Source: RH-AL1 sp964244495 (GTDB taxonomy: Bacteria; Pseudomonadota; Alphaproteobacteria; Rhizobiales; Beijerinckiaceae). Taken from it: a DNA stretch of 64,000 nt. The translations under genes were made by a program, and so were the position numbers. The stretch is from contig CAXTIU010000012.1 in assembly GCA_964244495.1 (NCBI GenBank), forward strand, positions 1 to 64,000, given 5' to 3'. Of the stretch, positions 50,618 to 58,794 are shown piece by piece; the stretch's first letter is position 1, and each line of letters begins with the position of its first letter. The notes under the pieces were generated by a model that saw nothing but the letters and a program-made list of their open reading frames with translations, was not told the DNA's origin and ran no database searches.

Positions 50618-51706
50618 TCACAGCCGTTCCATCCACCCGTGGGAGTCCGGCGCGGTGCCGCGCTGCAGAGCGACCAGCGCGTCGCGCAGTCTCCTCGTCA
50701 GGGGGCCGGGCTCGCCGCCGCCGACGGTGATGTCGCGGCCGGGTCCGCGCACCCGGCTGATGGGCGCGACCACGGCGGCGGTGCCGCAGGCGAAGGCCTC
50801 GCGCAAGCGCCCGCTGGCCGCGTCCGCCTGCCACTGGTCGATCGCGTAGGGCTCCTCGCGCACGCGAACGCCCATGTCGCGGGCGAGGACGATCAGCGAG
50901 TCACGGGTCACGCCGGGCAGGATCGTGCCGGCGAGCGGCGGGGTCTGGAGCGACCCGTCGTCGAAGGCGAAGAAGATGTTCATGCCGCCGAGTTCCTCCA
51001 CCCAGCGGTGCTCGACGGCGTCGAGGAACACGCACTGGTCGCAGCCCTCGCGCAACGCCTCGGATTGAGCCTTCAGGCTCGCCGCGTAGTTGCCGCCGCA
51101 CTTGACCTCGCCCGTGCCGCCGGGTGCCGCCCGGGTGTAGGTGTCGGAGATCCACAGCGTCACGGGCTTCGCGCCGCCCTTGAAGTAGGACCCGACCGAC
51201 GAGGCGACCACGCAGTAGAGGTACTCGGCCGACGGCTTCACGCCCAGCGCCGCCTCGGTCGCGATCATGAAGGGGCGCAGGTAGAGCGAGCCGCCCTCGA
51301 CGGCGGGGATCCAGTCGCGGTCGGCGCGCACCAGGACGCGGACGGACTCAACGAACAGGGCCTCCGGCAACGGCGCCATGGCCATGCGTTCGGCGGAGCG
51401 GTGGAAGCGCCGGGCGTTGGCGCCGGGACGGAAGAGCGCGGCGCCGCCATCGGGCATGCGGTAGGCCTTCAATCCCTCGAAGATTTCCTGGGCGTAGTGC
51501 AGCACCATCGACGTCGGGTCGAGCACGAGGGGTGCGCGCGGCACGATCCTGCCGTCGTGCCAGCCGCGACCGTCCCGGTAGCGGAGCGTCACCATGTGAT
51601 CGGTGAAAACGCGGCCGAAGCCGGGATCGAGAAGCAGAGCCTCGCGCTCGTTCGCCGGGATCAACGCGGCGCGAGGCTCGAAGGTGAAGGGAGAGGCGTC
51701 GTTCAT
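50618..51706 (-). CDS. ilvE: Branched-chain amino-acid aminotransferase
   Basis: This 362-residue fold-IV PLP aminotransferase has the lysine in GEVKCGGNYAAS and the blocks SMVLHYAQEIFEGLKAYR and EELGGMNIFFAF, typical of the eukaryotic-type (BCAT2-like) branch. It transfers amino groups between leucine, isoleucine or valine and 2-oxoglutarate. ATG 51706 follows AGGAG. It is a monocistronic gene, convergent with the MFS gene. Confidence 0.9.
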   Translation of the reverse strand: MNDASPFTFEPRAALIPANEREALLLDPGFGRVFTDHMVTLRYRDGRGWHDGRIVPRAPLVLDPTSMVLHYAQEIFEGLKAYRMPDGGAALFRPGANARRFHRSAERMAMAPLPEALFVESVRVLVRADRDWIPAVEGGSLYLRPFMIATEAALGVKPSAEYLYCVVASSVGSYFKGGAKPVTLWISDTYTRAAPGGTGEVKCGGNYAASLKAQSEALREGCDQCVFLDAVEHRWVEELGGMNIFFAFDDGSLQTPPLAGTILPGVTRDSLIVLARDMGVRVREEPYAIDQWQADAASGRLREAFACGTAAVVAPISRVRGPGRDITVGGGEPGPLTRRLRDALVALQRGTAPDSHGWMERL

Positions 51707-52128
51707 CAGCTCTACTCCTGTGACGCTCGCCCGCCGAGCCGTCCCTGTTCGCAGGGGACGTACGCGAGAGAAACCGGGTTGTCGCCGTGTTCCTTGGCTG
51801 GACGCGTCGCCTAACGGCGCCTCATTAGCAACAATCCCGGCTCTCGAGAAAGGGAGCACGAGGACCAGCTTGCCCCGACCCGTGCCCGGCGGGGCCGTGC
51901 CATACGCCGCAGCCGCCTCGACGGCTTCGCGGGAACAGCCCCTGGAGGTCGTGACGGGTCCTGGCCGGCGTGCAGGGAACGGCGAGCAAGCCGCTCGGCG
52001 AACGTGCCGAACGTCGAGACCACGACTCTCTGATCCATGCGGCCAACGCAGGTCGTTCGACGGCGCGAACACGAGGGCTCGCGACGCCGCTTCGATTTTC
52101 ACGCCCAACGGCACCGGCCTAGTCATTC

Positions 52129-52335
52129 CGTGCCATGGAACTGGACCGTTCGAGGCATGGATCGGACGCTCGACGGCGCTATCTAGGGATCGTCCACCGC
52201 GTATCCCGAGGCTTTGATGAACGACGTCGATGGCGTCCGGCCGCCGATGTTCCCGGTGTGGATGGGATCGCGCGATCCTTCCATCGTTGCCGAACTCGCA
52301 CCATTGTCGCGCACGGCCGGCGAGCCCATCCAGAA
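52129..52335 (+). pseudogene. Possible distant immunity-gene remnant
   Basis: Two short blocks resemble the 5' part of immunity copy 2 in order: CATGGAACTGGACCGTTCGA (from 52134) versus its CATGGAACCGACCGTTCGA, and the segment 52284-52332 (CGTTGCCGAACTCGCAC, then GGCGAGCCCATC) versus CGTTGCCGAGCACTCGCAC and GGCGAGCCCATC. About 110 unrelated bases separate them. This lies in the 804-bp gene-poor stretch 51707-52510, where I recognise nothing else. Confidence 0.35.
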
Positions 52336-52510
52336 TAAGGGCACGCCGTGGCCGAAAAAGCCGCCGAGCAGCATGTGAAGGCGACAGGATCACGGTCAGG
52401 AAGCACTCCGAGAAGGCCCACGCGCCCGTGACGAAGGTCGACGAGGCGTCCAGGGACGCGAGACCGCCACGACGATGTGACGGCCGGTGCCCGACACAGA
52501 GGAGAACGAC

Positions 52511-52771
52511 ATGTCCATCATCGCGTGGCTGGTCCTGGGTGGGATCGCCGGTTTCATCGCCAGCAAGATCATCGACAGCACCGGGCAGGGCCTGCTGATC
52601 GATATCGTGCTCGGTATTGTCGGCGCCATCGTCGGCGGCTACGTCTTTTCGCTGCTGGGAGCGGCACCCGTCACTGGCTTTAATCTCTACAGCATGCTTG
52701 TTGCGATCGTCGGTGCCGTGATCGTGCTCGCCATCTACCATGCCGTCACCGGACGCGGCCGAACCCTCTGA
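52511..52771 (+). CDS. GlsB/YeaQ/YmgE family small membrane protein
   Basis: This is an 86-residue protein with three hydrophobic segments and the family pattern LVLGGIAGFIASKIID, LLIDIVLGIVGAIVGGYVF. The transglycosylase-associated or GlsB family is linked to envelope and general stress in many bacteria, with unknown mechanism. GAGGAG sits at good spacing before ATG 52511. Confidence 0.9.
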   Translation: MSIIAWLVLGGIAGFIASKIIDSTGQGLLIDIVLGIVGAIVGGYVFSLLGAAPVTGFNLYSMLVAIVGAVIVLAIYHAVTGRGRTL

Positions 52772-52832
52772 ACCCTCGCGATCACGGGACATTCGCGGCG
52801 CTCTGCGCCGCCTCCATGAAAGGAATACGAAT

Positions 52833-53291
52833 ATGGGTCTTCTTGAAACGGTTATCGGCGGCCTCATGGGCGGTCAGAACACCGGCGGCAACGCCGGCAC
52901 TTCGGGCGGCATGGGCGGCATGGGCAGCGTGTTGTCGGGCCTGCTCGGCGGCGGGCAGACGGGTGCCGGCCAAGGCATGGGCGGTCTGTTGGGCGGCCAA
53001 GGCATGGCCGGTGGCATGGCGGGCGGCGGTATCGGCGGGATCCTCTCGCAGTTCGAGAGCGCCGGCCTCGGCCATATCGCGCAATCCTGGATCGGCAACG
53101 GTCCGAACCAGTCGGTGTCGCCGCAGCAGCTGCAGAACGTCTTCGGCCAGGACCAGGTGCAGGGCATGGCCTCGCAGGCCGGCATGGAGCCGGGCGACTT
53201 CCTCTCGCAGCTCAGCCAGCATCTTCCGAACGCGGTCCATGGCATGACTCCGAACGGTCAGGTTCCGGACGATGGCGCCATGAACGTTTGA
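52833..53291 (+). CDS. YidB/DUF937 family protein
   Basis: This 152-residue protein has a Gly/Met-rich low-complexity half (repeated GLLGGQG and GGMAGG) followed by the YidB domain: GHIAQSWIGNGPNQSVSPQQ, LQNVFGQDQVQGMASQAGME and FLSQLSQHLPNAVHGMTPNG. The family is widespread and of unknown function. AAAGGA precedes ATG 52833. It is co-directional with the upstream small membrane protein. Confidence 0.88.
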   Translation: MGLLETVIGGLMGGQNTGGNAGTSGGMGGMGSVLSGLLGGGQTGAGQGMGGLLGGQGMAGGMAGGGIGGILSQFESAGLGHIAQSWIGNGPNQSVSPQQLQNVFGQDQVQGMASQAGMEPGDFLSQLSQHLPNAVHGMTPNGQVPDDGAMNV

Positions 53292-53349
53292 CCGGCCCAG
53301 CGCGGCGGCCGGACCAGCCGCCCGCACCTTCCCGTGAGAGACCGACACC

Positions 53350-53979
53350 ATGACCCGACGAACGCTCGCTCCCCTCGCCTCGGTGGCGATGCTCGCCCTG
53401 TTGGGCTTGACCTGCCTTTGCCCCCCGGCATCAGCCGAGAACCAGATGGGCTACAAGCTTCAAACCGCGGAGGCGTCGGCCGGCCTGCAGCGCGCCGGGG
53501 GCTCGCTCGGCATGAAGGTCGGGCCGGAGAAGGAGATCACCAGCGGCGGCATGACCTTCGAGCTCCTGAAAGTCGAAGGGGTGGGCTCCGCCTCGCCCGC
53601 CGAGCAGGCCGGGCTCGCGGTCGGCGACCAGATCATCGCGGTGGACGGCCGCGTGTTCCCCAGCGTGGCGACTTTCGCCGCCTACGTCGGATCGGTGGCG
53701 CCGGGCCACCAGATCGAGGTGGATTACATGCCGGCGAATGGCGGTCCGCAACAGGCCCAGCGCGTCGGCGTCACGGTCGGCGAAGGGGGGCATGCCGCGC
53801 CGGCTCACCGGGACGTTCCTCGCAGCACCGGCCTGTCCACCGGCGACAAGGTCGCGATCGGCGTCGGGGCGGCGGCCGTGATCGGCTGTTACGAGGCGGG
53901 TTGCTTCTCCCGGTTGAAGAAGGATTACGACGCGGAGCGCGAGAAGCTTCGGCAAGAGGGGCAGCCTCCGCAGAAGTAG
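53350..53979 (+). CDS. Exported PDZ-domain protein
   Basis: This 209-residue protein has a signal peptide (about 1-29, SVAMLALLGLTCLCPPASAE) and one PDZ domain at about 70-130 (GVGSASPAEQAGLAVGDQII, VDGRVF). A hydrophobic segment near 165-180 (VAIGVGAAAVIGCYEAGCF) and a charged tail follow. There is no protease domain. It may act as a periplasmic adaptor. No partner is evident; the 243-bp stretch that follows holds nothing recognisable. Confidence 0.75.
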   Translation: MTRRTLAPLASVAMLALLGLTCLCPPASAENQMGYKLQTAEASAGLQRAGGSLGMKVGPEKEITSGGMTFELLKVEGVGSASPAEQAGLAVGDQIIAVDGRVFPSVATFAAYVGSVAPGHQIEVDYMPANGGPQQAQRVGVTVGEGGHAAPAHRDVPRSTGLSTGDKVAIGVGAAAVIGCYEAGCFSRLKKDYDAEREKLRQEGQPPQK

Positions 53980-54222
53980 GGACGGTTCGTACGGCCGGCG
54001 CCGCCATCCAGGGGCGACCCCGTGGCGCGGGATCGCCCATCGTCGTTCCCTGAGCATCGAAGGGCTCGCCGCCAGGTCGCCGAACGTCGGCTGGATGGGG
54101 TCCGCCTCGTCACGGACGTAGAGGGGCTGTCGCGATCCGACGCGCCGGCGGCTCGACCACCTTGACGGAGTGGCAGGGGACAGACGATCCTGGGGACTAC
54201 GTCGGCGAAGAAGGATGTTGCC

Positions 54223-54882
54223 ATGCCCTGGACCCGCGAACAGATGGCGGCGCGCGCCGCCAAGGAATTGTGCGACGGCTATTACGTGAACCTCGGCATC
54301 GGCATCCCGACGCTGGTGTCGAACTACATCCCCGACGGCATGCACGTGCAGCTGCAGAGCGAAAACGGCATGCTCGGCATGGGTCCCTTCCCTTACGAGG
54401 GCGAGGAGGACGCCGACCTCATCAACGCCGGCAAGCAGACGGTGACGGAGTTGCCCTCGACGAGCTACTTCTCCTCGTCCGACAGCTTCATGATGATCCG
54501 GGGCGGCCATATCGACCTCGCCATCCTCGGTGCCATGGAGGTCGCGGAGAACGGCGACCTCGCCAACTGGATGATCCCCGGCAAGATGGTGAAGGGCATG
54601 GGCGGCGCGATGGACCTCGTCGCCGGCGTCAAGCGCGTCGTGGTGGTGATGGAACATACCGCCAAGGGCGAGCCCAAGCTCCTGCACCGCTGCACCTTGC
54701 CCCTCACCGGCTCGGGCGTGATCGACATGGTGATCACCGACCTCGGCGTGTTCACCATCGACAAGGTCGCCGGACGCATGGTGCTGGTGGAGCTCGCCGA
54801 CGGCGTCGGCCTCGACGAGATCCAGGGCAAGACGCAGGCGAGCTACACGGTGGCGAACAACCTGCGCGCCAAGGCGGCGTAA
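54223..54882 (+). CDS. 3-oxoacid CoA-transferase subunit B (orphan)
   Basis: This 219-residue class I CoA-transferase beta subunit has the catalytic glutamate in LQSENGMLGMGPFP and blocks YYVNLGIGIPTLVSNYIPDG and GGAMDLVAGVKRVVV. It normally works as a heterodimer with subunit A (acetoacetate or 3-oxoadipate:succinyl-CoA transfer). No subunit A gene lies upstream or downstream, so the partner must be elsewhere or the gene is an orphan. Confidence 0.88.
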   Translation: MPWTREQMAARAAKELCDGYYVNLGIGIPTLVSNYIPDGMHVQLQSENGMLGMGPFPYEGEEDADLINAGKQTVTELPSTSYFSSSDSFMMIRGGHIDLAILGAMEVAENGDLANWMIPGKMVKGMGGAMDLVAGVKRVVVVMEHTAKGEPKLLHRCTLPLTGSGVIDMVITDLGVFTIDKVAGRMVLVELADGVGLDEIQGKTQASYTVANNLRAKAA

Positions 54883-54976
54883 CGCCCGCGAGACGATGGG
54901 CGGCCACAGCCTTCCTCCGGTGGAGGGCGTGACGACGGGTGCGGCTCGCACCAGCGCACAAAACCTTCGATTTTAT

Positions 54977-55001
54977 GAAGGAATACTTTGTAGTTTCCTT
55001 C
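54977..55001. promoter_or_regulatory. Candidate MarR operator overlapping the marR promoter
   Basis: This is a 7-bp perfect inverted repeat GAAGGAA-N11-TTCCTTC in an AT-rich patch. It overlaps a plausible -35 TTGTAG (54988-54993), with -10 TAGACT at 55010-55015 and 16 bases between. Transcription would begin next to the GTG start, so the transcript may be leaderless. Confidence 0.55.
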
Positions 55002-55015
55002 GCATTCGCTAGACT

Positions 55016-55474
55016 GTGTTCGTGAACGAGCAGCGGTACGATCCGGGTGCGAAGCGATCGTCGACCCTGGCGAGGGATCTCCGCACCCTCCTCGGAACGC
55101 TGAAGCGGCGGCTCCGCGAGCAGGCCCACTCGGGGGACCTGACCCCGGCGCAAGCGTCCATCCTCCTCCGCCTGGAGCGAGGAGGACCGGCGACTGTGAC
55201 GGGCCTCGCGCGTGCCGAGGGCATACGCCCGCAGTCCGTGGGCGCCACCATCGCCGTCCTGGAAGCGGCGGGCCACGTCGCCGGCATGCCAGACCCGACC
55301 GACGGGCGGCAGACGCTCCTCTCGCTCACCCCCGCCTGCCGCGCCTGGATCACCGCCGGCCGCGCGGCGCGGGAGGACTGGCTGTCGCGCGCCATCGCTC
55401 GCGAACTCGACACGGCGGAGCAGGAGCAGCTCGCCGCCGCCATCGCCCTGCTCAACCGCATCGCCGCCTCGTGA
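55016..55474 (+). CDS. MarR-family transcriptional regulator
   Basis: This 152-residue regulator has a winged helix at about 45-110 (LTPAQASILLRLERGGPATV, ARAEGIRPQSVGATIAVLEA, DPTDGRQTL). GTG 55016 and GTG 55022 are both possible starts, with no ribosome site. It is first of a run with an isochorismatase-type hydrolase, a small membrane protein and an exporter, so it probably senses a compound that those genes handle. Confidence 0.87.
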   Translation: MFVNEQRYDPGAKRSSTLARDLRTLLGTLKRRLREQAHSGDLTPAQASILLRLERGGPATVTGLARAEGIRPQSVGATIAVLEAAGHVAGMPDPTDGRQTLLSLTPACRAWITAGRAAREDWLSRAIARELDTAEQEQLAAAIALLNRIAAS

Positions 55475-55484
55475 GGAGATCAGC

Positions 55485-56063
55485 ATGAGCGTCACCGCGC
55501 TCGACCCGACGACCGCCCTCGTCGTCGTCGACCTGCAGAAAGGCTTCGTGACCCTGCCCACCGCCCATCCGATGGAGACGATCGTGCGCCACGCCGGCAC
55601 CCTCGCCGACTCGTTCCGCCGGCACGGCTTGCCGGTGGTGCTCGTCAACGTCGCCGGCCGGCCACCCGGCCGCACCGAGCGGGCGACCGACCTCGGCGCC
55701 CTGCCCGCCGACTGGACCGACCTCGTCCCCGAGCTGAACCGGGGCGACGGCGACCACCTCGTGACGAAGCGGACGGCGGGCGCGTTCACGAACACGGGCC
55801 TCGCCGAGCACCTGAGAACACGCGGCGTCACCCACGTCGTCGTGGCCGGGGTCGCCACCAGCATGGGGGTCGAATCGACCGCGCGGCAGGCGCACGAACT
55901 CGGGTTCAACGTCACCCTGGCGGTCGACGCCGTGACGGACACCAACCTCGACGCCCATACCAACAGCGTCACCCGGATCTTCCCACGGATCGGCGAGACC
56001 GGAACAACGGCGGACATCATCGCGCTGCTTGGCGAGCGCGCCCGGCGCGGAGGGGAGCGCTGA
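55485..56063 (+). CDS. Isochorismatase-family cysteine hydrolase
   Basis: This 192-residue hydrolase has the catalytic Asp in ALVVVDLQKGF, the Lys in TKRTAGAF and the Cys position region VVVAGVATSMGVESTARQA. Here the usual VCV/GCV cysteine position reads ATSMGV, with no cysteine visible, so catalysis by the normal nucleophile is doubtful. It starts ten bases after marR with GAGGAG. Confidence 0.82.
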   Translation: MSVTALDPTTALVVVDLQKGFVTLPTAHPMETIVRHAGTLADSFRRHGLPVVLVNVAGRPPGRTERATDLGALPADWTDLVPELNRGDGDHLVTKRTAGAFTNTGLAEHLRTRGVTHVVVAGVATSMGVESTARQAHELGFNVTLAVDAVTDTNLDAHTNSVTRIFPRIGETGTTADIIALLGERARRGGER

Positions 56064-56065
56064 CG

Positions 56066-56395
56066 ATGGTCTGGCTCCACCTCGTCTCGTACGCCTTCGG
56101 CGGCGCCGTCCTCGCCAACGCCATCCCCCATCTCGTGAGCGGCTTGATGGGGCGGCCGTTCCAGAGCCCATTCGCCAAGCCGCCCGGAAAGGGTCTCTCG
56201 TCCTCGACGGTGAACGTCGTGTGGGGAGTCTTCAACCTCGCGATCGCCTACGGCTTCATCGTCCGCGTCGGGACCTTCGACCTGCGGGATGCGAGTGACG
56301 TCGCCGCATCGGGCGCGGGCATCCTCCTCATGGGCGTCGTGCTCGCGCGCATGTTCGGCAGGCTTCATGGCGGCAACCATCCCGAAGCGCCGTGA
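56066..56395 (+). CDS. Small membrane protein of unknown function
   Basis: This 109-residue protein has three hydrophobic segments (about 5-25, 48-68, 82-97) and the pattern FGGAVLANAIPHLVSGLMGR, seen in small uncharacterised proteins of regulator-exporter operons. The stop overlaps the exporter GTG start by four bases. Confidence 0.7.
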   Translation: MVWLHLVSYAFGGAVLANAIPHLVSGLMGRPFQSPFAKPPGKGLSSSTVNVVWGVFNLAIAYGFIVRVGTFDLRDASDVAASGAGILLMGVVLARMFGRLHGGNHPEAP

Positions 56396-57678
56396 GCGCT
56401 TCGGCGAGGGGGACGTTCCGGTCGCTGCGCGGCTTCAACTACCGGATGTGGACCGCCGGCACGCTCGTGTCCAACGTCGGAACGTGGATGCAGCGCACCG
56501 CCCAGGACTGGCTGGTGCTGACCGGGCTGACCCACCACGACGCGACCGCGCTCGGCGTGGTGATGGCGCTACAGTTCGCGCCGCAGCTCCTCCTGCTGCC
56601 CTGGACCGGGTTCGCCGCCGACCACCTCGACCGGCGCCGGCTGCTGATCGCCACGCAGGCGGCGATGGGCCTCCTCGCCCTCGGCTTGGGCCTCCTCACC
56701 GTGACCGGGCTGGCCCGGCTGTGGCACGTCTACGCCTTCGCCTTCGGCAGCGGCTGCGTCGCCGCGTTCGACGCGCCGGCGCGGCAGACCTTCGTGGCGG
56801 AGCTGGTCGTCGAAGCCGACCTGCCGAACGCGGTGGCGCTGAACTCCACGTCGTTCAACGCGGCGCGGATGATCGGACCCGCCGTCGCCGGCGTGCTCAT
56901 CATGGCGATCGGCACCGGCTGGGTCTTCCTCCTCAACGCCGCCTCCTTCGCCGCCGTGCTCGGCTCGCTTCGCCTGCTCCGCCGGGGCGAGCTCCACGCG
57001 AGTCGCCGCGCGGCGCGCGCGCCAGGGAGCTTGACCGAAGGTTTCCGCACCGTCTGGGCCCGTCCCGACTTGAGGGCGATCTGCGTCATGCTGCTCCTGA
57101 TCGGGACGTTCGGGCTCAATTTCCCGATCTTCATCTCGACCATGTCGGTCACCGTCTTCCACGCGGGGGCCGGACAGTACGGGCTCCTGTCGTCGATGAT
57201 GGCAATCGGCGCGGTCGGCGGGGCGCTGCTGGCGGCCGGTCGACGAGAGCCGCCCGGGATCGGCCTCCTCAGCCTCAGCGCAGTGGTGTTCGGGTTCGGC
57301 GCGACGCTCGCCGCGATCATGCCCGACCTTTGGCTGTTCGGCCTCGCCCTCGTCGTCGTCGGCCTTTCCGCGCTGACCTTCACCACCGCGAGCAACAGCC
57401 TGATGCAGCTGTCGACCGAGCCGGCGATACGCGGCCGCGTGCTGGCGATCCGCCTCGCCATCGCGCTCGGCGGCACACCGGTCGGCGCGCCGGTCGTCGG
57501 CTGGGTCGCCAACAACTGCGGCCCGCGCTGGGCGCTCGGCGTCGCCGCCGCCGCCGGGTTCGGCGCGGCGGCGATCGGGTTTCGCCATCGTATGAGCCAG
57601 CGGGGCGGGCGCGACGAGGACGCACCATCCCTCGTGAACCTTCCCGCCGGAACGGGACGGCCTTATCGAGGGGGATGA
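56392..57678 (+). CDS. MFS exporter (DHA3/EntS-like)
   Basis: This is a 428-residue MFS protein opening FRSLRGFNYRMWTAGTLVSN, VGTWMQRTAQDWLVL with later DAPARQTFVAELV and LNSTSFNAARMIGPAVAG, the classic DHA3/EntS pattern of drug or siderophore exporters. GTG 56392 overlaps the previous stop, and its own stop overlaps the carboxypeptidase start as ATGA. It is likely controlled by the MarR protein at the head of the run. Confidence 0.9.
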   Translation: MSASARGTFRSLRGFNYRMWTAGTLVSNVGTWMQRTAQDWLVLTGLTHHDATALGVVMALQFAPQLLLLPWTGFAADHLDRRRLLIATQAAMGLLALGLGLLTVTGLARLWHVYAFAFGSGCVAAFDAPARQTFVAELVVEADLPNAVALNSTSFNAARMIGPAVAGVLIMAIGTGWVFLLNAASFAAVLGSLRLLRRGELHASRRAARAPGSLTEGFRTVWARPDLRAICVMLLLIGTFGLNFPIFISTMSVTVFHAGAGQYGLLSSMMAIGAVGGALLAAGRREPPGIGLLSLSAVVFGFGATLAAIMPDLWLFGLALVVVGLSALTFTTASNSLMQLSTEPAIRGRVLAIRLAIALGGTPVGAPVVGWVANNCGPRWALGVAAAAGFGAAAIGFRHRMSQRGGRDEDAPSLVNLPAGTGRPYRGG

Positions 57679-58784
57679 CCGTATCCATCAACGCCGCCTT
57701 CGACGGCGGCAACATCCGCGTGGTCGCCGTCGACGGCGACCGCGTCGACCTCGCGATCGCGCCCGACCACGGGTCCGCGTTCTACCAGTGGTTCTACTTC
57801 CGCCTCGCCGGCGCGCGCGGGCGAAGGCTGGAGCTGCGCATCGTCAACGCCGGCGGCGCCGCCTTCGCGTCGGGCTGGGAGGGCTACCGCCTGCGCGCGA
57901 GCACCGACCGGCTCGGCTGGCGGATGATCCCGACGCGCTACGCCGACGGCGTGCTCGCCTTCGACTGGGCCGGCGAGACCGACCTCGCGTGGTTCGCCAC
58001 CTTCGCGCCCTACCCGATGGAACGGCACGAGGCCCTCATCGCCGACATCGCGACGCGATCCGGCGTCACCCACCGCGAGCTCGGCCGCTCGGTCGAGGGC
58101 CAGGCGATCGACGCCTTGAGCCTCGGCACCGGTGCCAAGCCGCTGTGGCTCGTCGCGCGCCAGCACCCCGGCGAGCCGATGGCGGAATGGTGGATGGAGG
58201 GCGCGCTCGACTGGCTGACCGGCCCCGCCGCCGCCTCGCTGCTGGCGGCGGCCACCGTCCACGTCGTGCCCAACATGAACCCCGACGGCACGCGGCGCGG
58301 GCACCTGCGCACCAACGCGCTCGGCGTGAACCTCAACCGGGAGTGGCACGCGCCGTCAGTCGAGCGCAGCCCCGAGGTGCTCTGCGTGCGCGACGCGATG
58401 GACGCGACCGGGGTCGCCTTCGCCATCGACGTGCACGGCGACGAGGCGATCCCCGCCAACTTCCTCGTCGGCTTCGACGGCGTGCCGAGCTGGACGCCCG
58501 CGCGGGGCGCCGCCTTCGACGGCTACGCGGCGCGCCTCGCCGCCCACACGCCGGACTTCCAGACCGCGCTCGGCTACGGCCGCACGCCGCCGGGCAAGGC
58601 CAACCTCGCGATCTGCACCAACCAGCTCGCCGAGCGGTTCGGGGCGCTGGCGATGACGCTGGAGATGCCCTTCAAGGACCACGACGCCAACCCGGACCCC
58701 GTCCATGGCTGGTCGCCGGGGCGGTCGAGGGCGCTCGGCGTCGCGTGCCTGGAGGTGCTGGCGGCGACGATCGGGGAGATATGA
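57675..58784 (+). CDS. M14-family cytosolic-type carboxypeptidase (CCP/AGBL-like)
   Basis: This 369-residue zinc carboxypeptidase has an N-terminal beta domain (FYQWFYFRLAGARG) and the linker FAPYPMERHE, both typical of cytosolic carboxypeptidases. Zinc ligands are in ARQHPGEPMAEWWMEG (HxxE) and IDVHGDE. There is no signal peptide. Eukaryotic relatives trim glutamate side chains; bacterial substrates are unknown. It is translationally coupled to the exporter gene. Confidence 0.87.
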   Translation: MTVSINAAFDGGNIRVVAVDGDRVDLAIAPDHGSAFYQWFYFRLAGARGRRLELRIVNAGGAAFASGWEGYRLRASTDRLGWRMIPTRYADGVLAFDWAGETDLAWFATFAPYPMERHEALIADIATRSGVTHRELGRSVEGQAIDALSLGTGAKPLWLVARQHPGEPMAEWWMEGALDWLTGPAAASLLAAATVHVVPNMNPDGTRRGHLRTNALGVNLNREWHAPSVERSPEVLCVRDAMDATGVAFAIDVHGDEAIPANFLVGFDGVPSWTPARGAAFDGYAARLAAHTPDFQTALGYGRTPPGKANLAICTNQLAERFGALAMTLEMPFKDHDANPDPVHGWSPGRSRALGVACLEVLAATIGEI

Positions 58785-58794
58785 GGAGCGCGGC

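Noticed and set aside
51707..52867. Upstream extension of the aminotransferase ORF to 52867 on the minus strand
   Set aside because: No homology before ATG 51706, which has its own AGGAG site; the extension crosses the small membrane-protein gene on the other strand.
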